Positions 39,629-50,248 of a stretch of DNA of 64,000 bases are shown here, in pieces. The notes under the pieces were generated by a model. The model was not told where the DNA came from and did no database searches. It saw nothing but the letters and a program-made list of their open reading frames with translations. Location of the stretch: the NCBI GenBank assembly GCA_027924585.1, contig BSBM01000461.1:8202001-8266000 (forward strand). Reading direction: 5' to 3'. The DNA comes from Larix kaempferi. Lineage: Eukaryota > Streptophyta > Pinopsida > Pinales > Pinaceae. Position numbers and translations under genes: made by a program. Positions within the stretch are counted from its first letter, which is position 1; each line of letters begins with the position of its first letter.

Positions 39629-41621
39629 ATCCTCCATCCTTAGGAAGCAATGGTCTCCATTGCGTTAAATCCCTTATCATATGTCGAGCTGTGTGTCGAG
39701 TTGAGCTCTTGGTGTGACATTTGCTGAAGTGGAAAGATTGCCTTACTTTGACATCTTCAGAGGGTAGTAATTGTTGTTGATGGATGCGCTGGAGCTGTTC
39801 AACAGTTTTGGTTGTTGTGGTATCCTTGGTATGCACCAGTGTGGATGGTTTCTTTTTGGAGGGGCCCCTTGAATGCGTGGCCTTGCACTGTAGAGGTACC
39901 CGAATAGGCGATGCTGCACTAACTTTGTGTTTTTCTTGTTTCTGCTGAGTAGAAGGATAATCTGCAGAGGTTGTGGATGTCTCCGCGATCTGATGTTCAC
40001 CTTTAGTGGCAATTGCGAATAGGGAAAATTTCCCAGTGTGGGAGATTATCTTTCTTCCCTGCTCGTTTGGGGTAGGTGCAACTATCTCTGGTATCCGATA
40101 GAGTTGTCCTCCCAAAGTGACAATGACACTGCGAGGTCGTGATTCATATACAGCATGACGCTTCCACATATATGGTTGTCCTAAAAGAACATCACATACT
40201 TCAAGTGGGGCCACATCACACAATACCTCATCTTTGAAGGGCTTGATGCCATATGGCAGGCGACATTGGTGACTGACACGGATCCTTCGTCCTTGGCTTA
40301 GCCATCCAATGGTGTATGGTTGTGGGTGTGGCGTTATTGGTAGCTCCAATCTCTTGATGACTTCTTCTGAGATCAGGTTCTTCTGGCTGCCGCTGTCCAC
40401 AACAAAGTGTAGGGGAATTCCCTTCACCCACATCTGTGAGTGGAAAAGGCGCTCCTCTGCCTCCGACTCTTCAGGCTCCTCTGGCTGAATCTGTGTGGTG
40501 GCAACAACGGCACTGGGTTCTGCATCAATGATCTGCTTCCCTTTTTGCGCGGCTGTGAAATTAGGTTCCGAGTCAGAATCGAAACTGGGATCTGATTCTG
40601 AAGCTTTGATCTCAGCCACCAATGACTGTTTTGAGCGACAATCATCAGTGTTGTGCCAGGGGCTTTTGTGGAACTCGCACCACTTCCCGGTGTCCTTCTT
40701 TGTCTTTTCTTTACCCTTCTTCGCCTGTGGTTGGGACTGGTTTTCCTTTTCTTGCCCCGTGCTCTGCGAGCCAGAGTTTCCCTTGCCCTGCTTCTGCGCA
40801 GGTCCGAAGTCACGCTTGTTCTTTTGCTGAAATTTCTGCTCAATTTTGACAGCATATCGATAGGCGGATCCGAGTGAAGAGATTTCCAGGAAATCCATCT
40901 CTATTCGGATGTATCGGTGTAGGCCACTGCGATATTTCAGTACTAGGTGCCGCTCGGAGTCCTTGATACCCAGCTTTGTGCGCAAGGTATGAAATTTGTT
41001 GGTGTACTCCGACACCGTTTGGTCCCTCTCTTGATGCAGAATGGTCCATTTTGTGTACTGGTCATCATAGTTTCCAACAGGGTAATATTGTTCTTTGACG
41101 GCATCTATAAAAGAGGCCCAAGTGGGATTGGAATATTCAAACAATCCAGACTCGTCTGACGAGTTTTGCTCACAATAAGTTTCCCACCAATTTTTGACAT
41201 GGGGGACGACCTTAAGGAGCGCAAAGATGATCTTTTCCCTGTCGGAAAATTTGTGGACAGAGAAATACCCTTCTAGTAGATTCAACCATTTATCTAGAGC
41301 ATCGGCATCGATTTGGCCTTCAAATAAAGGGATATCAAAATTAACTTGTACCTTGAAGGGAGTCGTATCTCCGAAATGGCTGCTCGTTGAGGGTGCAATT
41401 GCCGCTGTTGGCATGCGTTGAAGGATTTGGGCGAAATTATCCATCATCTCGTTCCTCTGTCGCGCGAGGGCTTCCTCGAGCAACAACTTGATAGGATCTA
41501 CTGCTCCGTCGTCTCTCTTTTCTTCCGCCATAGGAGGCCGTTTGGGGCGGCGAGAGTGGTCTTCCCCAAGTGAAACTAGTTCGAGACCCAACTCTCTGTA
41601 TCCTGACCTCGTTGGGGACAT
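39423..41621 (-). CDS. gag-pro: Gag-protease polyprotein, copy C16
   Basis: Open over 732 codons; the single amino-acid difference from the consensus is Val138 (for Ala) in the early capsid region. From this copy to the right edge residue 510 is always Ile. Confidence 0.87.
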   Translation of the reverse strand: MSPTRSGYRELGLELVSLGEDHSRRPKRPPMAEEKRDDGAVDPIKLLLEEALARQRNEMMDNFAQILQRMPTAAIAPSTSSHFGDTTPFKVQVNFDIPLFEGQIDADALDKWLNLLEGYFSVHKFSDREKIIFALLKVVPHVKNWWETYCEQNSSDESGLFEYSNPTWASFIDAVKEQYYPVGNYDDQYTKWTILHQERDQTVSEYTNKFHTLRTKLGIKDSERHLVLKYRSGLHRYIRIEMDFLEISSLGSAYRYAVKIEQKFQQKNKRDFGPAQKQGKGNSGSQSTGQEKENQSQPQAKKGKEKTKKDTGKWCEFHKSPWHNTDDCRSKQSLVAEIKASESDPSFDSDSEPNFTAAQKGKQIIDAEPSAVVATTQIQPEEPEESEAEERLFHSQMWVKGIPLHFVVDSGSQKNLISEEVIKRLELPITPHPQPYTIGWLSQGRRIRVSHQCRLPYGIKPFKDEVLCDVAPLEVCDVLLGQPYMWKRHAVYESRPRSVIVTLGGQLYRIPEIVAPTPNEQGRKIISHTGKFSLFAIATKGEHQIAETSTTSADYPSTQQKQEKHKVSAASPIRVPLQCKATHSRGPSKKKPSTLVHTKDTTTTKTVEQLQRIHQQQLLPSEDVKVRQSFHFSKCHTKSSTRHTARHMIRDLTQWRPLLPKDGGLIQVDIGGGPPLPTGSKQSSGNFDKLLFLAVFRVLNFRSHFEALNDIFWRFGGPNGCLRHAFGPSRKL

Positions 41622-41662
41622 GCACCGAGAAACAATCAAAGAGCAGACCGCTCTGATACCAC

Positions 41663-42283
41663 TGATCCGGATTTATGTGGGAACGAAACAAAAGATAGCA
41701 TATACAGAATCATATACATAGATATATTGCAAATAACACAGTGATACAGTAAACACATATTCTATTAAATAGCGGAAATAGAATAGACTGTAAAATACAA
41801 TAGCTAGAATGGTGGTAGCTATCTCTGAGAAGAGATGTGGCCGCTATGCTCATTCGTGCCAAGATGAATACAAAGAGAGGCCGAAAGGGCCTATTTATCA
41901 TAAGCATGAGGGAAAGAATCCCAAACATCCAAAAACCTAACCCTAGGAGATGAAGCGCCAAAAGTCATGTGGGCCCCGTTTGGGTAAGTTAGTACATCAA
42001 CTTCCCGGGGTCGTAACTTTTGCATGCGATCTCCGTTTGGGGCGCTCGGTAGCCCGTTGGAAAGGTCTATCAGAGATTTACAACTTTCGACTGGGCCCAG
42101 ATGCATGCCGAAGGCAACCATCTGGTCCCCCAAATCGCCAAAAAATGTCGTTTAGGGCCTCAAAATGGCTCCGGAAGTTCAGGACCCGAAAAACTGCTAA
42201 AAATAGTAATTTATCAAAATTGCCAGAAGACTGTTTTGAGCCAGTTGGAAGAGGTGGGCCGCCACCGATATCCACCTGGATCA
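41663..42283 (-). mobile_element. LTR16
   Basis: The primer-binding site is at 41650-41661 and the purine tract at 42284-42296. It has the compensatory hairpin pair (42093-42129) and A at 42072; the same combination is found only in LTR18. Confidence 0.9.
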
Positions 42284-44276
42284 ATCCTCCATCCTTAGGA
42301 AGCAATGGTCTCCATTGCGTTAAATCCCTTATCATATGTCGAGCTGTGTGTCGAGTTGAGCTCTTGGTGTGACATTTGCTGAAGTGGAAAGATTGCCTTA
42401 CTTTGACATCTTCAGAGGGTAGTAATTGTTGTTGATGGATGCGCTGGAGCTGTTCAACAGTTTTGGTTGTTGTGGTATCCTTGGTATGCACCAGTGTGGA
42501 TGGTTTCTTTTTGGAGGGGCCCCTTGAATGCGTGGCCTTGCACTGTAGAGGTACCCGAATAGGCGATGCTGCACTAACTTTGTGTTTTTCTTGTTTCTGC
42601 TGAGTAGAAGGATAATCTGCAGAGGTTGTGGATGTCTCCGCGATCTGATGTTCACCTTTAGTGGCAATTGCGAATAGGGAAAATTTCCCAGTGTGGGAGA
42701 TTATCTTTCTTCCCTGCTCGTTTGGGGTAGGTGCAACTATCTCTGGTATCCGATAGAGTTGTCCTCCCAAAGTGACAATGACACTGCGAGGTCGTGATTC
42801 ATATACAGCATGACGCTTCCACATATATGGTTGTCCTAAAATAACATCACATACTTCAAGTGGGGCCACATCACACAATACCTCATCTTTGAAGGGCTTG
42901 ATGCCATATGGCAGACGACATTGGTGACTGACACGGATCCTTCGTCCTTGGCTTAGCCATCCAATGGTGTATGGTTGTGGGTGTGGCGTTATTGGTAGCT
43001 CCAATCTCTTGATGACTTCTTCTGAGATCAGGTTCTTCTGGCTGCCGCTGTCCACAACAAAGTGTAGGGGAATTCCCTTCACCCACATCTGTGAGTGGAA
43101 AAGGCGCTCCTCTGCCTCCGACTCTTCAGGCTCCTCTGGCTGAATCTGTGTGGTGGCAACAACGGCACTGGGTTCTGCATCAATGATCTGCTTCCCTTTT
43201 TGCGCGGCTGTGAAATTAGGTTCCGAGTCAGAATCGAAACTGGGATCTGATTCTGAAGCTTTGATCTCAGCCACCAATGACTGTTTTGAGCGACAATCAT
43301 CAGTGTTGTGCCAGGGGCTTTTGTGGAACTCGCACCACTTCCCGGTGTCCTTCTTTGTCTTTTCTTTACCCTTCTTCGCCTGTGGTTGGGACTGGTTTTC
43401 CTTTTCTTGCCCCGTGCTCTGCGAGCCAGAGTTTCCCTTGCCCTGCTTCTGCGTAGGTCCGAAGTCACGCTTGTTCTTTTGCTGAAATTTCTGCTCAATT
43501 TTGACAGCATATCGATAGGCGGATCCGAGTGAAGAGATTTCCAGGAAATCCATCTCTATTCGGATGTATCGGTGTAGGCCACTGCGATATTTCAGTACTA
43601 GGTGCCGCTCGGAGTCCTTGATACCCAGCTTTGTGCGCAAGGTATGAAATTTGTTGGTGTACTCCGACACCGTTTGGTCCCTCTCTTGATGCAGAATGGT
43701 CCATTTTGTGTACTGGTCATCATAGTTTCCAACAGGGTAATATTGTTCTTTGACGGCATCTATAAAAGAGGCCCAAGTGGGATTGGAATATTCAAACAAT
43801 CCAGACTCGTCTGACGAGTTTTGCTCACAATAAGTTTCCCACCAATTTTTGACATGGGGGACGGCCTTAAGGAGCGCAAAGATGATCTTTTCCCTGTCGG
43901 AAAATTTGTGGACAGAGAAATACCCTTCTAGTAGATTCAACCATTTATCTAGAGCATCGGCATCGATTTGGCCTTCAAATAAAGGGATATCAAAATTAAC
44001 TTGTACCTTGAAGGGAGTCGTATCTCCGAAATGGCTGCTCGTTGAGGGTGCAATTGCCGCTGTTGGCATGCGTTGAAGGATTTGGGCGAAATTATCCATC
44101 ATCTCGTTCCTCTGTCGCGCGAGGGCTTCCTCGAGCAACAACTTGATAGGATCTACTGCTCCGTCGTCTCTCTTTTCTTCCGCCATAGGAGGCCGTTTGG
44201 GGCGGCGAGAGTGGTCTTCCCCAAGTGAAACTAGTTCGAGACCCAACTCTCTGTATCCTGACCTCGTTGGGGACAT
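42078..44276 (-). CDS. gag-pro: Gag-protease polyprotein, copy C17
   Basis: Open over 732 codons. Ile479 (for Leu, in the DVLLGQ segment of the protease) is shared with C19 and C24. Asp719 and Ser726 are shared with C14 and C19. Thr275 (for Ala) is private, and a silent change lies at 42915. C17 with LTR16 and C19 with LTR18 form the clearest two-unit duplicate pair. Confidence 0.86.
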   Translation of the reverse strand: MSPTRSGYRELGLELVSLGEDHSRRPKRPPMAEEKRDDGAVDPIKLLLEEALARQRNEMMDNFAQILQRMPTAAIAPSTSSHFGDTTPFKVQVNFDIPLFEGQIDADALDKWLNLLEGYFSVHKFSDREKIIFALLKAVPHVKNWWETYCEQNSSDESGLFEYSNPTWASFIDAVKEQYYPVGNYDDQYTKWTILHQERDQTVSEYTNKFHTLRTKLGIKDSERHLVLKYRSGLHRYIRIEMDFLEISSLGSAYRYAVKIEQKFQQKNKRDFGPTQKQGKGNSGSQSTGQEKENQSQPQAKKGKEKTKKDTGKWCEFHKSPWHNTDDCRSKQSLVAEIKASESDPSFDSDSEPNFTAAQKGKQIIDAEPSAVVATTQIQPEEPEESEAEERLFHSQMWVKGIPLHFVVDSGSQKNLISEEVIKRLELPITPHPQPYTIGWLSQGRRIRVSHQCRLPYGIKPFKDEVLCDVAPLEVCDVILGQPYMWKRHAVYESRPRSVIVTLGGQLYRIPEIVAPTPNEQGRKIISHTGKFSLFAIATKGEHQIAETSTTSADYPSTQQKQEKHKVSAASPIRVPLQCKATHSRGPSKKKPSTLVHTKDTTTTKTVEQLQRIHQQQLLPSEDVKVRQSFHFSKCHTKSSTRHTARHMIRDLTQWRPLLPKDGGLIQVDIGGGPPLPTGSKQSSGNFDKLLFLAVFRVLNFRSHFEALNDIFWRFGGPDGCLRHASGPSRKL

Positions 44277-44317
44277 GCACCGAGAAACAATCAAAGAGCA
44301 GACCGCTCTGATACCAC

Positions 44318-44938
44318 TGATCCGGATTTATGTGGGAACGAAACAAAAGATAGCATATACAGAATCATATACATAGATATATTGCAAATAACACAGTGAT
44401 ACAGTAAACACATATTCTATTAAATAGCGGAAATAGAATAGACTGTAAAATACAATAGCTAGAATGGTGGTAGCTATCTCTGAGAAGAGATGTGGCCGCT
44501 ATGCTCATTCGTGCCAAGATGAATACAAAGAGAGGCCGAAAGGGCCTATTTATCATAAGCATGAGGGAAAGAATCCCAAACATCCAAAAACCTAACCCTA
44601 GGAGATGAAGCGCCAAAAGTCATGTGGGCCCCGTTTGGGTAAGTTAGTACATCAACTTCCCGGGGTCGTAACTTTTGCATGCGATCTCCGTTTGGGGCGC
44701 TCGGTAGCCCGTTGGAAAGGTCTATCCGAGATTTACAACTTTCGACTGGGCCCAAATGCATGCCGAAGGCAACCATTTGGTCCCCCAAATCGCCAAAAAA
44801 TGTCGTTTAGGGCCTCAAAATGGCTCCGGAAGTTCAGGACCCGAAAAACTGCTAAAAATAGTAATTTATCAAAATTGCCAGAAGACTGTTTTGAGCCAGT
44901 TGGAAGAGGTGGGCCGCCACCGATATCCACCTGGATCA
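44318..44938 (-). mobile_element. LTR17
   Basis: The primer-binding site is at 44305-44316 and the purine tract at 44939-44951. No variant was seen. Confidence 0.9.
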
Positions 44939-46931
44939 ATCCTCCATCCTTAGGAAGCAATGGTCTCCATTGCGTTAAATCCCTTATCATATGTCGAGCT
45001 GTGTGTCGAGTTGAGCTCTTGGTGTGACATTTGCTGAAGTGGAAAGATTGCCTTACTTTGACATCTTCAGAGGGTAGTAATTGTTGTTGATGGATGCGCT
45101 GGAGCTGTTCAACAGTTTTGGTTGTTGTGGTATCCTTGGTATGCACCAGTGTGGATGGTTTCTTTTTGGAGGGGCCCCTTGAATGCGTGGCCTTGCACTG
45201 TAGAGGTACCCGAATAGGCGATGCTGCACTAACTTTGTGTTTTTCTTGTTTCTGCTGAGTAGAAGGATAATCTGCAGAGGTTGTGGATGTCTCCGCGATC
45301 TGATGTTCACCTTTAGTGGCAATTGCGAATAGGGAAAATTTCCCAGTGTGGGAGATTATCTTTCTTCCCTGCTCGTTTGGGGTAGGTGCAACTATCTCTG
45401 GTATCCGATAGAGTTGTCCTCCCAAAGTGACAATGACACTGCGAGGTCGTGATTCATATACAGCATGACGCTTCCACATATATGGTTGTCCTAAAAGAAC
45501 ATCACATACTTCAAGTGGGGCCACATCACACAATACCTCATCTTTGAAGGGCTTGATGCCATATGGCAGGCGACATTGGTGACTGACACGGATCCTTCGT
45601 CCTTGGCTTAGCCATCCAATGGTGTATGGTTGTGGGTGTGGCGTTATTGGTAGCTCCAATCTCTTGATGACTTCTTCTGAGATCAGGTTCTTCTGGCTGC
45701 CGCTGTCCACAACAAAGTGTAGGGGAATTCCCTTCACCCACATCTGTGAGTGGAAAAGGCGCTCCTCTGCCTCCGACTCTTCAGGATCCTCTGGCTGAAT
45801 CTGTGTGGTGGCAACAACGGCACTGGGTTCTGCATCAATGATCTGCTTCCCTTTTTGCGCGGCTGTGAAATTAGGTTCCGAGTCAGAATCGAAACTGGGA
45901 TCTGATTCTGAAGCTTTGATCTCAGCCACCAATGACTGTTTTGAGCGACAATCATCAGTGTTGTGCCAGGGGCTTTTGTGGAACTCGCACCACTTCCCGG
46001 TGTCCTTCTTTGTCTTTTCTTTACCCTTCTTCGCCTGTGGTTGGGACTGGTTTTCCTTTTCTTGCCCCGTGCTCTGCGAGCCAGAGTTTCCCTTGCCCTG
46101 CTTCTGCGCAGGTCCGAAGTCACGCTTGTTCTTTTGCTGAAATTTCTGCTCAATTTTGACAGCATATCGATAGGCGGATCCGAGTGAAGAGATTTCCAGG
46201 AAATCCATCTCTATTCGGATGTATCGGTGTAGGCCACTGCGATATTTCAGTACTAGGTGTCGCTCGGAGTCCTTTATACCCAGCTTTGTGCGCAAGGTAT
46301 GAAATTTGTTGGTGTACTCCGACACCGTTTGGTCCCTCTCTTGATGCAGAATGGTCCATTTTGTGTACTGGTCATCATAGTTTCCAACAGGGTAATATTG
46401 TTCTTTGACGGCATCTATAAAAGAGGCCCAAGTGGGATTGGAATATTCAAACAATCCAGACTCGTCTGACGAGTTTTGCTCACAATAAGTTTCCCACCAA
46501 TTTTTGACATGGGGGACGGCCTTAAGGAGCGCAAAGATGATCTTTTCCCTGTCGGAAAATTTGTGGACAGAGAAATACCCTTCTAGTAGATTCAACCATT
46601 TATCTAGAGCATCGGCATCGATTTGGCCTTCAAATAAAGGGATATCAAAATTAACTTGTACCTTGAAGGGAGTCGTATCTCCGAAATGGCTGCTCGTTGA
46701 GGGTGCAATTGCCGCTGTTGGCATGCGTTGAAGGATTTGGGCGAAATTATCCATCATCTCGTTCCTCTGTCGCGCGAGGGCTTCCTCGAGCAACAACTTG
46801 ATAGGATCTACTGCTCCGTCGTCTCTCTTTTCTTCCGCCATAGGAGGCCGTTTGGGGCGGCGAGAGTGGTCTTCCCCAAGTGAAACTAGTTCGAGACCCA
46901 ACTCTCTGTATCCTGACCTCGTTGGGGACAT
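44733..46931 (-). CDS. gag-pro: Gag-protease polyprotein, copy C18
   Basis: Open over 732 codons. The only amino-acid change is Asp382 (for Glu) in the acidic stretch between knuckle and protease, shared only with C21. Two silent changes at 46260 and 46275 are private and not in C21. Confidence 0.87.
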   Translation of the reverse strand: MSPTRSGYRELGLELVSLGEDHSRRPKRPPMAEEKRDDGAVDPIKLLLEEALARQRNEMMDNFAQILQRMPTAAIAPSTSSHFGDTTPFKVQVNFDIPLFEGQIDADALDKWLNLLEGYFSVHKFSDREKIIFALLKAVPHVKNWWETYCEQNSSDESGLFEYSNPTWASFIDAVKEQYYPVGNYDDQYTKWTILHQERDQTVSEYTNKFHTLRTKLGIKDSERHLVLKYRSGLHRYIRIEMDFLEISSLGSAYRYAVKIEQKFQQKNKRDFGPAQKQGKGNSGSQSTGQEKENQSQPQAKKGKEKTKKDTGKWCEFHKSPWHNTDDCRSKQSLVAEIKASESDPSFDSDSEPNFTAAQKGKQIIDAEPSAVVATTQIQPEDPEESEAEERLFHSQMWVKGIPLHFVVDSGSQKNLISEEVIKRLELPITPHPQPYTIGWLSQGRRIRVSHQCRLPYGIKPFKDEVLCDVAPLEVCDVLLGQPYMWKRHAVYESRPRSVIVTLGGQLYRIPEIVAPTPNEQGRKIISHTGKFSLFAIATKGEHQIAETSTTSADYPSTQQKQEKHKVSAASPIRVPLQCKATHSRGPSKKKPSTLVHTKDTTTTKTVEQLQRIHQQQLLPSEDVKVRQSFHFSKCHTKSSTRHTARHMIRDLTQWRPLLPKDGGLIQVDIGGGPPLPTGSKQSSGNFDKLLFLAVFRVLNFRSHFEALNDIFWRFGGPNGCLRHAFGPSRKL

Positions 46932-46972
46932 GCACCGAGAAACAATCAAAGAGCAGACCGCTCTGATACCAC

Positions 46973-47593
46973 TGATCCGGATTTATGTGGGAACGAAACA
47001 AAAGATAGCATATACAGAATCATATACATAGATATATTGCAAATAACACAGTGATACAGTAAACACATATTCTATTAAATAGCGGAAATAGAATAGACTG
47101 TAAAATACAATAGCTAGAATGGTGGTAGCTATCTCTGAGAAGAGATGTGGCCGCTATGCTCATTCGTGCCAAGATGAATACAAAGAGAGGCCGAAAGGGC
47201 CTATTTATCATAAGCATGAGGGAAAGAATCCCAAACATCCAAAAACCTAACCCTAGGAGATGAAGCGCCAAAAGTCATGTGGGCCCCGTTTGGGTAAGTT
47301 AGTACATCAACTTCCCGGGGTCGTAACTTTTGCATGCGATCTCCGTTTGGGGCGCTCGGTAGCCCGTTGGAAAGGTCTATCAGAGATTTACAACTTTCGA
47401 CTGGGCCCAGATGCATGCCGAAGGCAACCATCTGGTCCCCCAAATCGCCAAAAAATGTCGTTTAGGGCCTCAAAATGGCTCCGGAAGTTCAGGACCCGAA
47501 AAACTGCTAAAAATAGTAATTTATCAAAATTGCCAGAAGACTGTTTTGAGCCAGTTGGAAGAGGTGGGCCGCCACCGATATCCACCTGGATCA
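46973..47593 (-). mobile_element. LTR18
   Basis: The primer-binding site is at 46960-46971 and the purine tract at 47594-47606. It carries A at 47382 and the compensatory hairpin pair (47403-47439), matching LTR16. Confidence 0.9.
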
Positions 47594-49586
47594 ATCCTCC
47601 ATCCTTAGGAAGCAATGGTCTCCATTGCGTTAAATCCCTTATCATATGTCGAGCTGTGTGTCGAGTTGAGCTCTTGGTGTGACATTTGCTGAAGTGGAAA
47701 GATTGCCTTACTTTGACATCTTCAGAGGGTAGTAATTGTTGTTGATGGATGCGCTGGAGCTGTTCAACAGTTTTGGTTGTTGTGGTATCCTTGGTATGCA
47801 CCAGTGTGGATGGTTTCTTTTTGGAGGGGCCCCTTGAATGCGTGGCCTTGCACTGTAGAGGTACCCGAATAGGCGATGCTGCACTAACTTTGTGTTTTTC
47901 TTGTTTCTGCTGAGTAGAAGGATAATCTGCAGAGGTTGTGGATGTCTCCGCGATCTGATGTTCACCTTTAGTGGCAATTGCGAATAGGGAAAATTTCCCA
48001 GTGTGGGAGATTATCTTTCTTCCCTGCTCGTTTGGGGTAGGTGCAACTATCTCTGGTATCCGATAGAGTTGTCCTCCCAAAGTGACAATGACACTGCGAG
48101 GTCGTGATTCATATACAGCATGACGCTTCCACATATATGGTTGTCCTAAAATAACATCACATACTTCAAGTGGGGCCACATCACACAATACCTCATCTTT
48201 GAAGGGCTTGATGCCATATGGCAGGCGACATTGGTGACTGACACGGATCCTTCGTCCTTGGCTTAGCCATCCAATGGTGTATGGTTGTGGGTGTGGCGTT
48301 ATTGGTAGCTCCAATCTCTTGATGACTTCTTCTGAGATCAGGTTCTTCTGGCTGCCGCTGTCCACAACAAAGTGTAGGGGAATTCCCTTCACCCACATCT
48401 GTGAGTGGAAAAGGCGCTCCTCTGCCTCCGACTCTTCAGGCTCCTCTGGCTGAATCTGTGTGGTGGCAACAACGGCACTGGGTTCTGCATCAATGATCTG
48501 CTTCCCTTTTTGCGCGGCTGTGAAATTAGGTTCCGAGTCAGAATCGAAACTGGGATCTGATTCTGAAGCTTTGATCTCAGCCACCAATGACTGTTTTGAG
48601 CGACAATCATCAGTGTTGTGCCAGGGGCTTTTGTGGAACTCGCACCACTTCCCGGTGTCCTTCTTTGTCTTTTCTTTACCCTTCTTCGCCTGTGGTTGGG
48701 ACTGGTTTTCCTTTTCTTGCCCCGTGCTCTGCGAGCCAGAGTTTCCCTTGCCCTGCTTCTGCGCAGGTCCGAAGTCACGCTTGTTCTTTTGCTGAAATTT
48801 CTGCTCAATTTTGACAGCATATCGATAGGCGGATCCGAGTGAAGAGATTTCCAGGAAATCCATCTCTATTCGGATGTATCGGTGTAGGCCACTGCGATAT
48901 TTCAGTACTAGGTGCCGCTCGGAGTCCTTGATACCCAGCTTTGTGCGCAAGGTATGAAATTTGTTGGTGTACTCCGACACCGTTTGGTCCCTCTCTTGAT
49001 GCAGAATGGTCCATTTTGTGTACTGGTCATCATAGTTTCCAACAGGGTAATATTGTTCTTTGACGGCATCTATAAAAGAGGCCCAAGTGGGATTGGAATA
49101 TTCAAACAATCCAGACTCGTCTGACGAGTTTTGCTCACAATAAGTTTCCCACCAATTTTTGACATGGGGGACGGCCTTAAGGAGCGCAAAGATGATCTTT
49201 TCCCTGTCGGAAAATTTGTGGACAGAGAAATACCCTTCTAGTAGATTCAACCATTTATCTAGAGCATCGGCATCGATTTGGCCTTCAAATAAAGGGATAT
49301 CAAAATTAACTTGTACCTTGAAGGGAGTCGTATCTCCGAAATGGCTGCTCGTTGAGGGTGCAATTGCCGCTGTTGGCATGCGTTGAAGGATTTGGGCGAA
49401 ATTATCCATCATCTCGTTCCTCTGTCGCGCGAGGGCTTCCTCGAGCAACAACTTGATAGGATCTACTGCTCCGTCGTCTCTCTTTTCTTCCGCCATAGGA
49501 GGCCGTTTGGGGCGGCGAGAGTGGTCTTCCCCAAGTGAAACTAGTTCGAGACCCAACTCTCTGTATCCTGACCTCGTTGGGGACAT
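47388..49586 (-). CDS. gag-pro: Gag-protease polyprotein, copy C19
   Basis: Open over 732 codons with Ile479, Asp719 and Ser726, exactly the shared set of C17 and without C17's private Thr275. It is therefore a close sister of C17, 5,310 bp away. Confidence 0.87.
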   Translation of the reverse strand: MSPTRSGYRELGLELVSLGEDHSRRPKRPPMAEEKRDDGAVDPIKLLLEEALARQRNEMMDNFAQILQRMPTAAIAPSTSSHFGDTTPFKVQVNFDIPLFEGQIDADALDKWLNLLEGYFSVHKFSDREKIIFALLKAVPHVKNWWETYCEQNSSDESGLFEYSNPTWASFIDAVKEQYYPVGNYDDQYTKWTILHQERDQTVSEYTNKFHTLRTKLGIKDSERHLVLKYRSGLHRYIRIEMDFLEISSLGSAYRYAVKIEQKFQQKNKRDFGPAQKQGKGNSGSQSTGQEKENQSQPQAKKGKEKTKKDTGKWCEFHKSPWHNTDDCRSKQSLVAEIKASESDPSFDSDSEPNFTAAQKGKQIIDAEPSAVVATTQIQPEEPEESEAEERLFHSQMWVKGIPLHFVVDSGSQKNLISEEVIKRLELPITPHPQPYTIGWLSQGRRIRVSHQCRLPYGIKPFKDEVLCDVAPLEVCDVILGQPYMWKRHAVYESRPRSVIVTLGGQLYRIPEIVAPTPNEQGRKIISHTGKFSLFAIATKGEHQIAETSTTSADYPSTQQKQEKHKVSAASPIRVPLQCKATHSRGPSKKKPSTLVHTKDTTTTKTVEQLQRIHQQQLLPSEDVKVRQSFHFSKCHTKSSTRHTARHMIRDLTQWRPLLPKDGGLIQVDIGGGPPLPTGSKQSSGNFDKLLFLAVFRVLNFRSHFEALNDIFWRFGGPDGCLRHASGPSRKL

Positions 49587-49627
49587 GCACCGAGAAACAA
49601 TCAAAGAGCAGACCGCTCTGATACCAC

Positions 49628-50248
49628 TGATCCGGATTTATGTGGGAACGAAACAAAAGATAGCATATACAGAATCATATACATAGATATATTGCAAATA
49701 ACACAGTGATACAGTAAACACATATTCTATTAAATAGCGGAAATAGAATAGACTGTAAAATACAATAGCTAGAATGGTGGTAGCTATCTCTGAGAAGAGA
49801 TGTGGCCGCTATGCTCATTCGTGCCAAGATGAATACAAAGAGAGGCCGAAAGGGCCTATTTATCATAAGCATGAGGGAAAGAATCCCAAACATCCAAAAA
49901 CCTAACCCTAGGAGATGAAGCGCCAAAAGTCATGTGGGCCCCGTTTGGGTAAGTTAGTACATCAACTTCCCGGGGTCGTAACTTTTGCATGCGATCTCCG
50001 TTTGGGGCGCTCGGTAGCCCGTTGGAAAGGTCTATCCGAGATTTACAACTTTCGACTGGGCCCAAATGCATGCCGAAGGCAACCATTTGGTCCCCCAAAT
50101 CGCCAAAAAATGTCGTTTAGGGCCTCAAAATGGCTCCGGAAGTTCAGGACCCGAAAAACTGCTAAAAATAGTAATTTATCAAAATTGCCAGAAGACTGTT
50201 TTGAGCCAGTTGGAAGAGGTGGGCCGCCACCGATATCCACCTGGATCA
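49628..50248 (-). mobile_element. LTR19
   Basis: The primer-binding site is at 49615-49626 and the purine tract at 50249-50261. No variant was seen. Confidence 0.9.
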
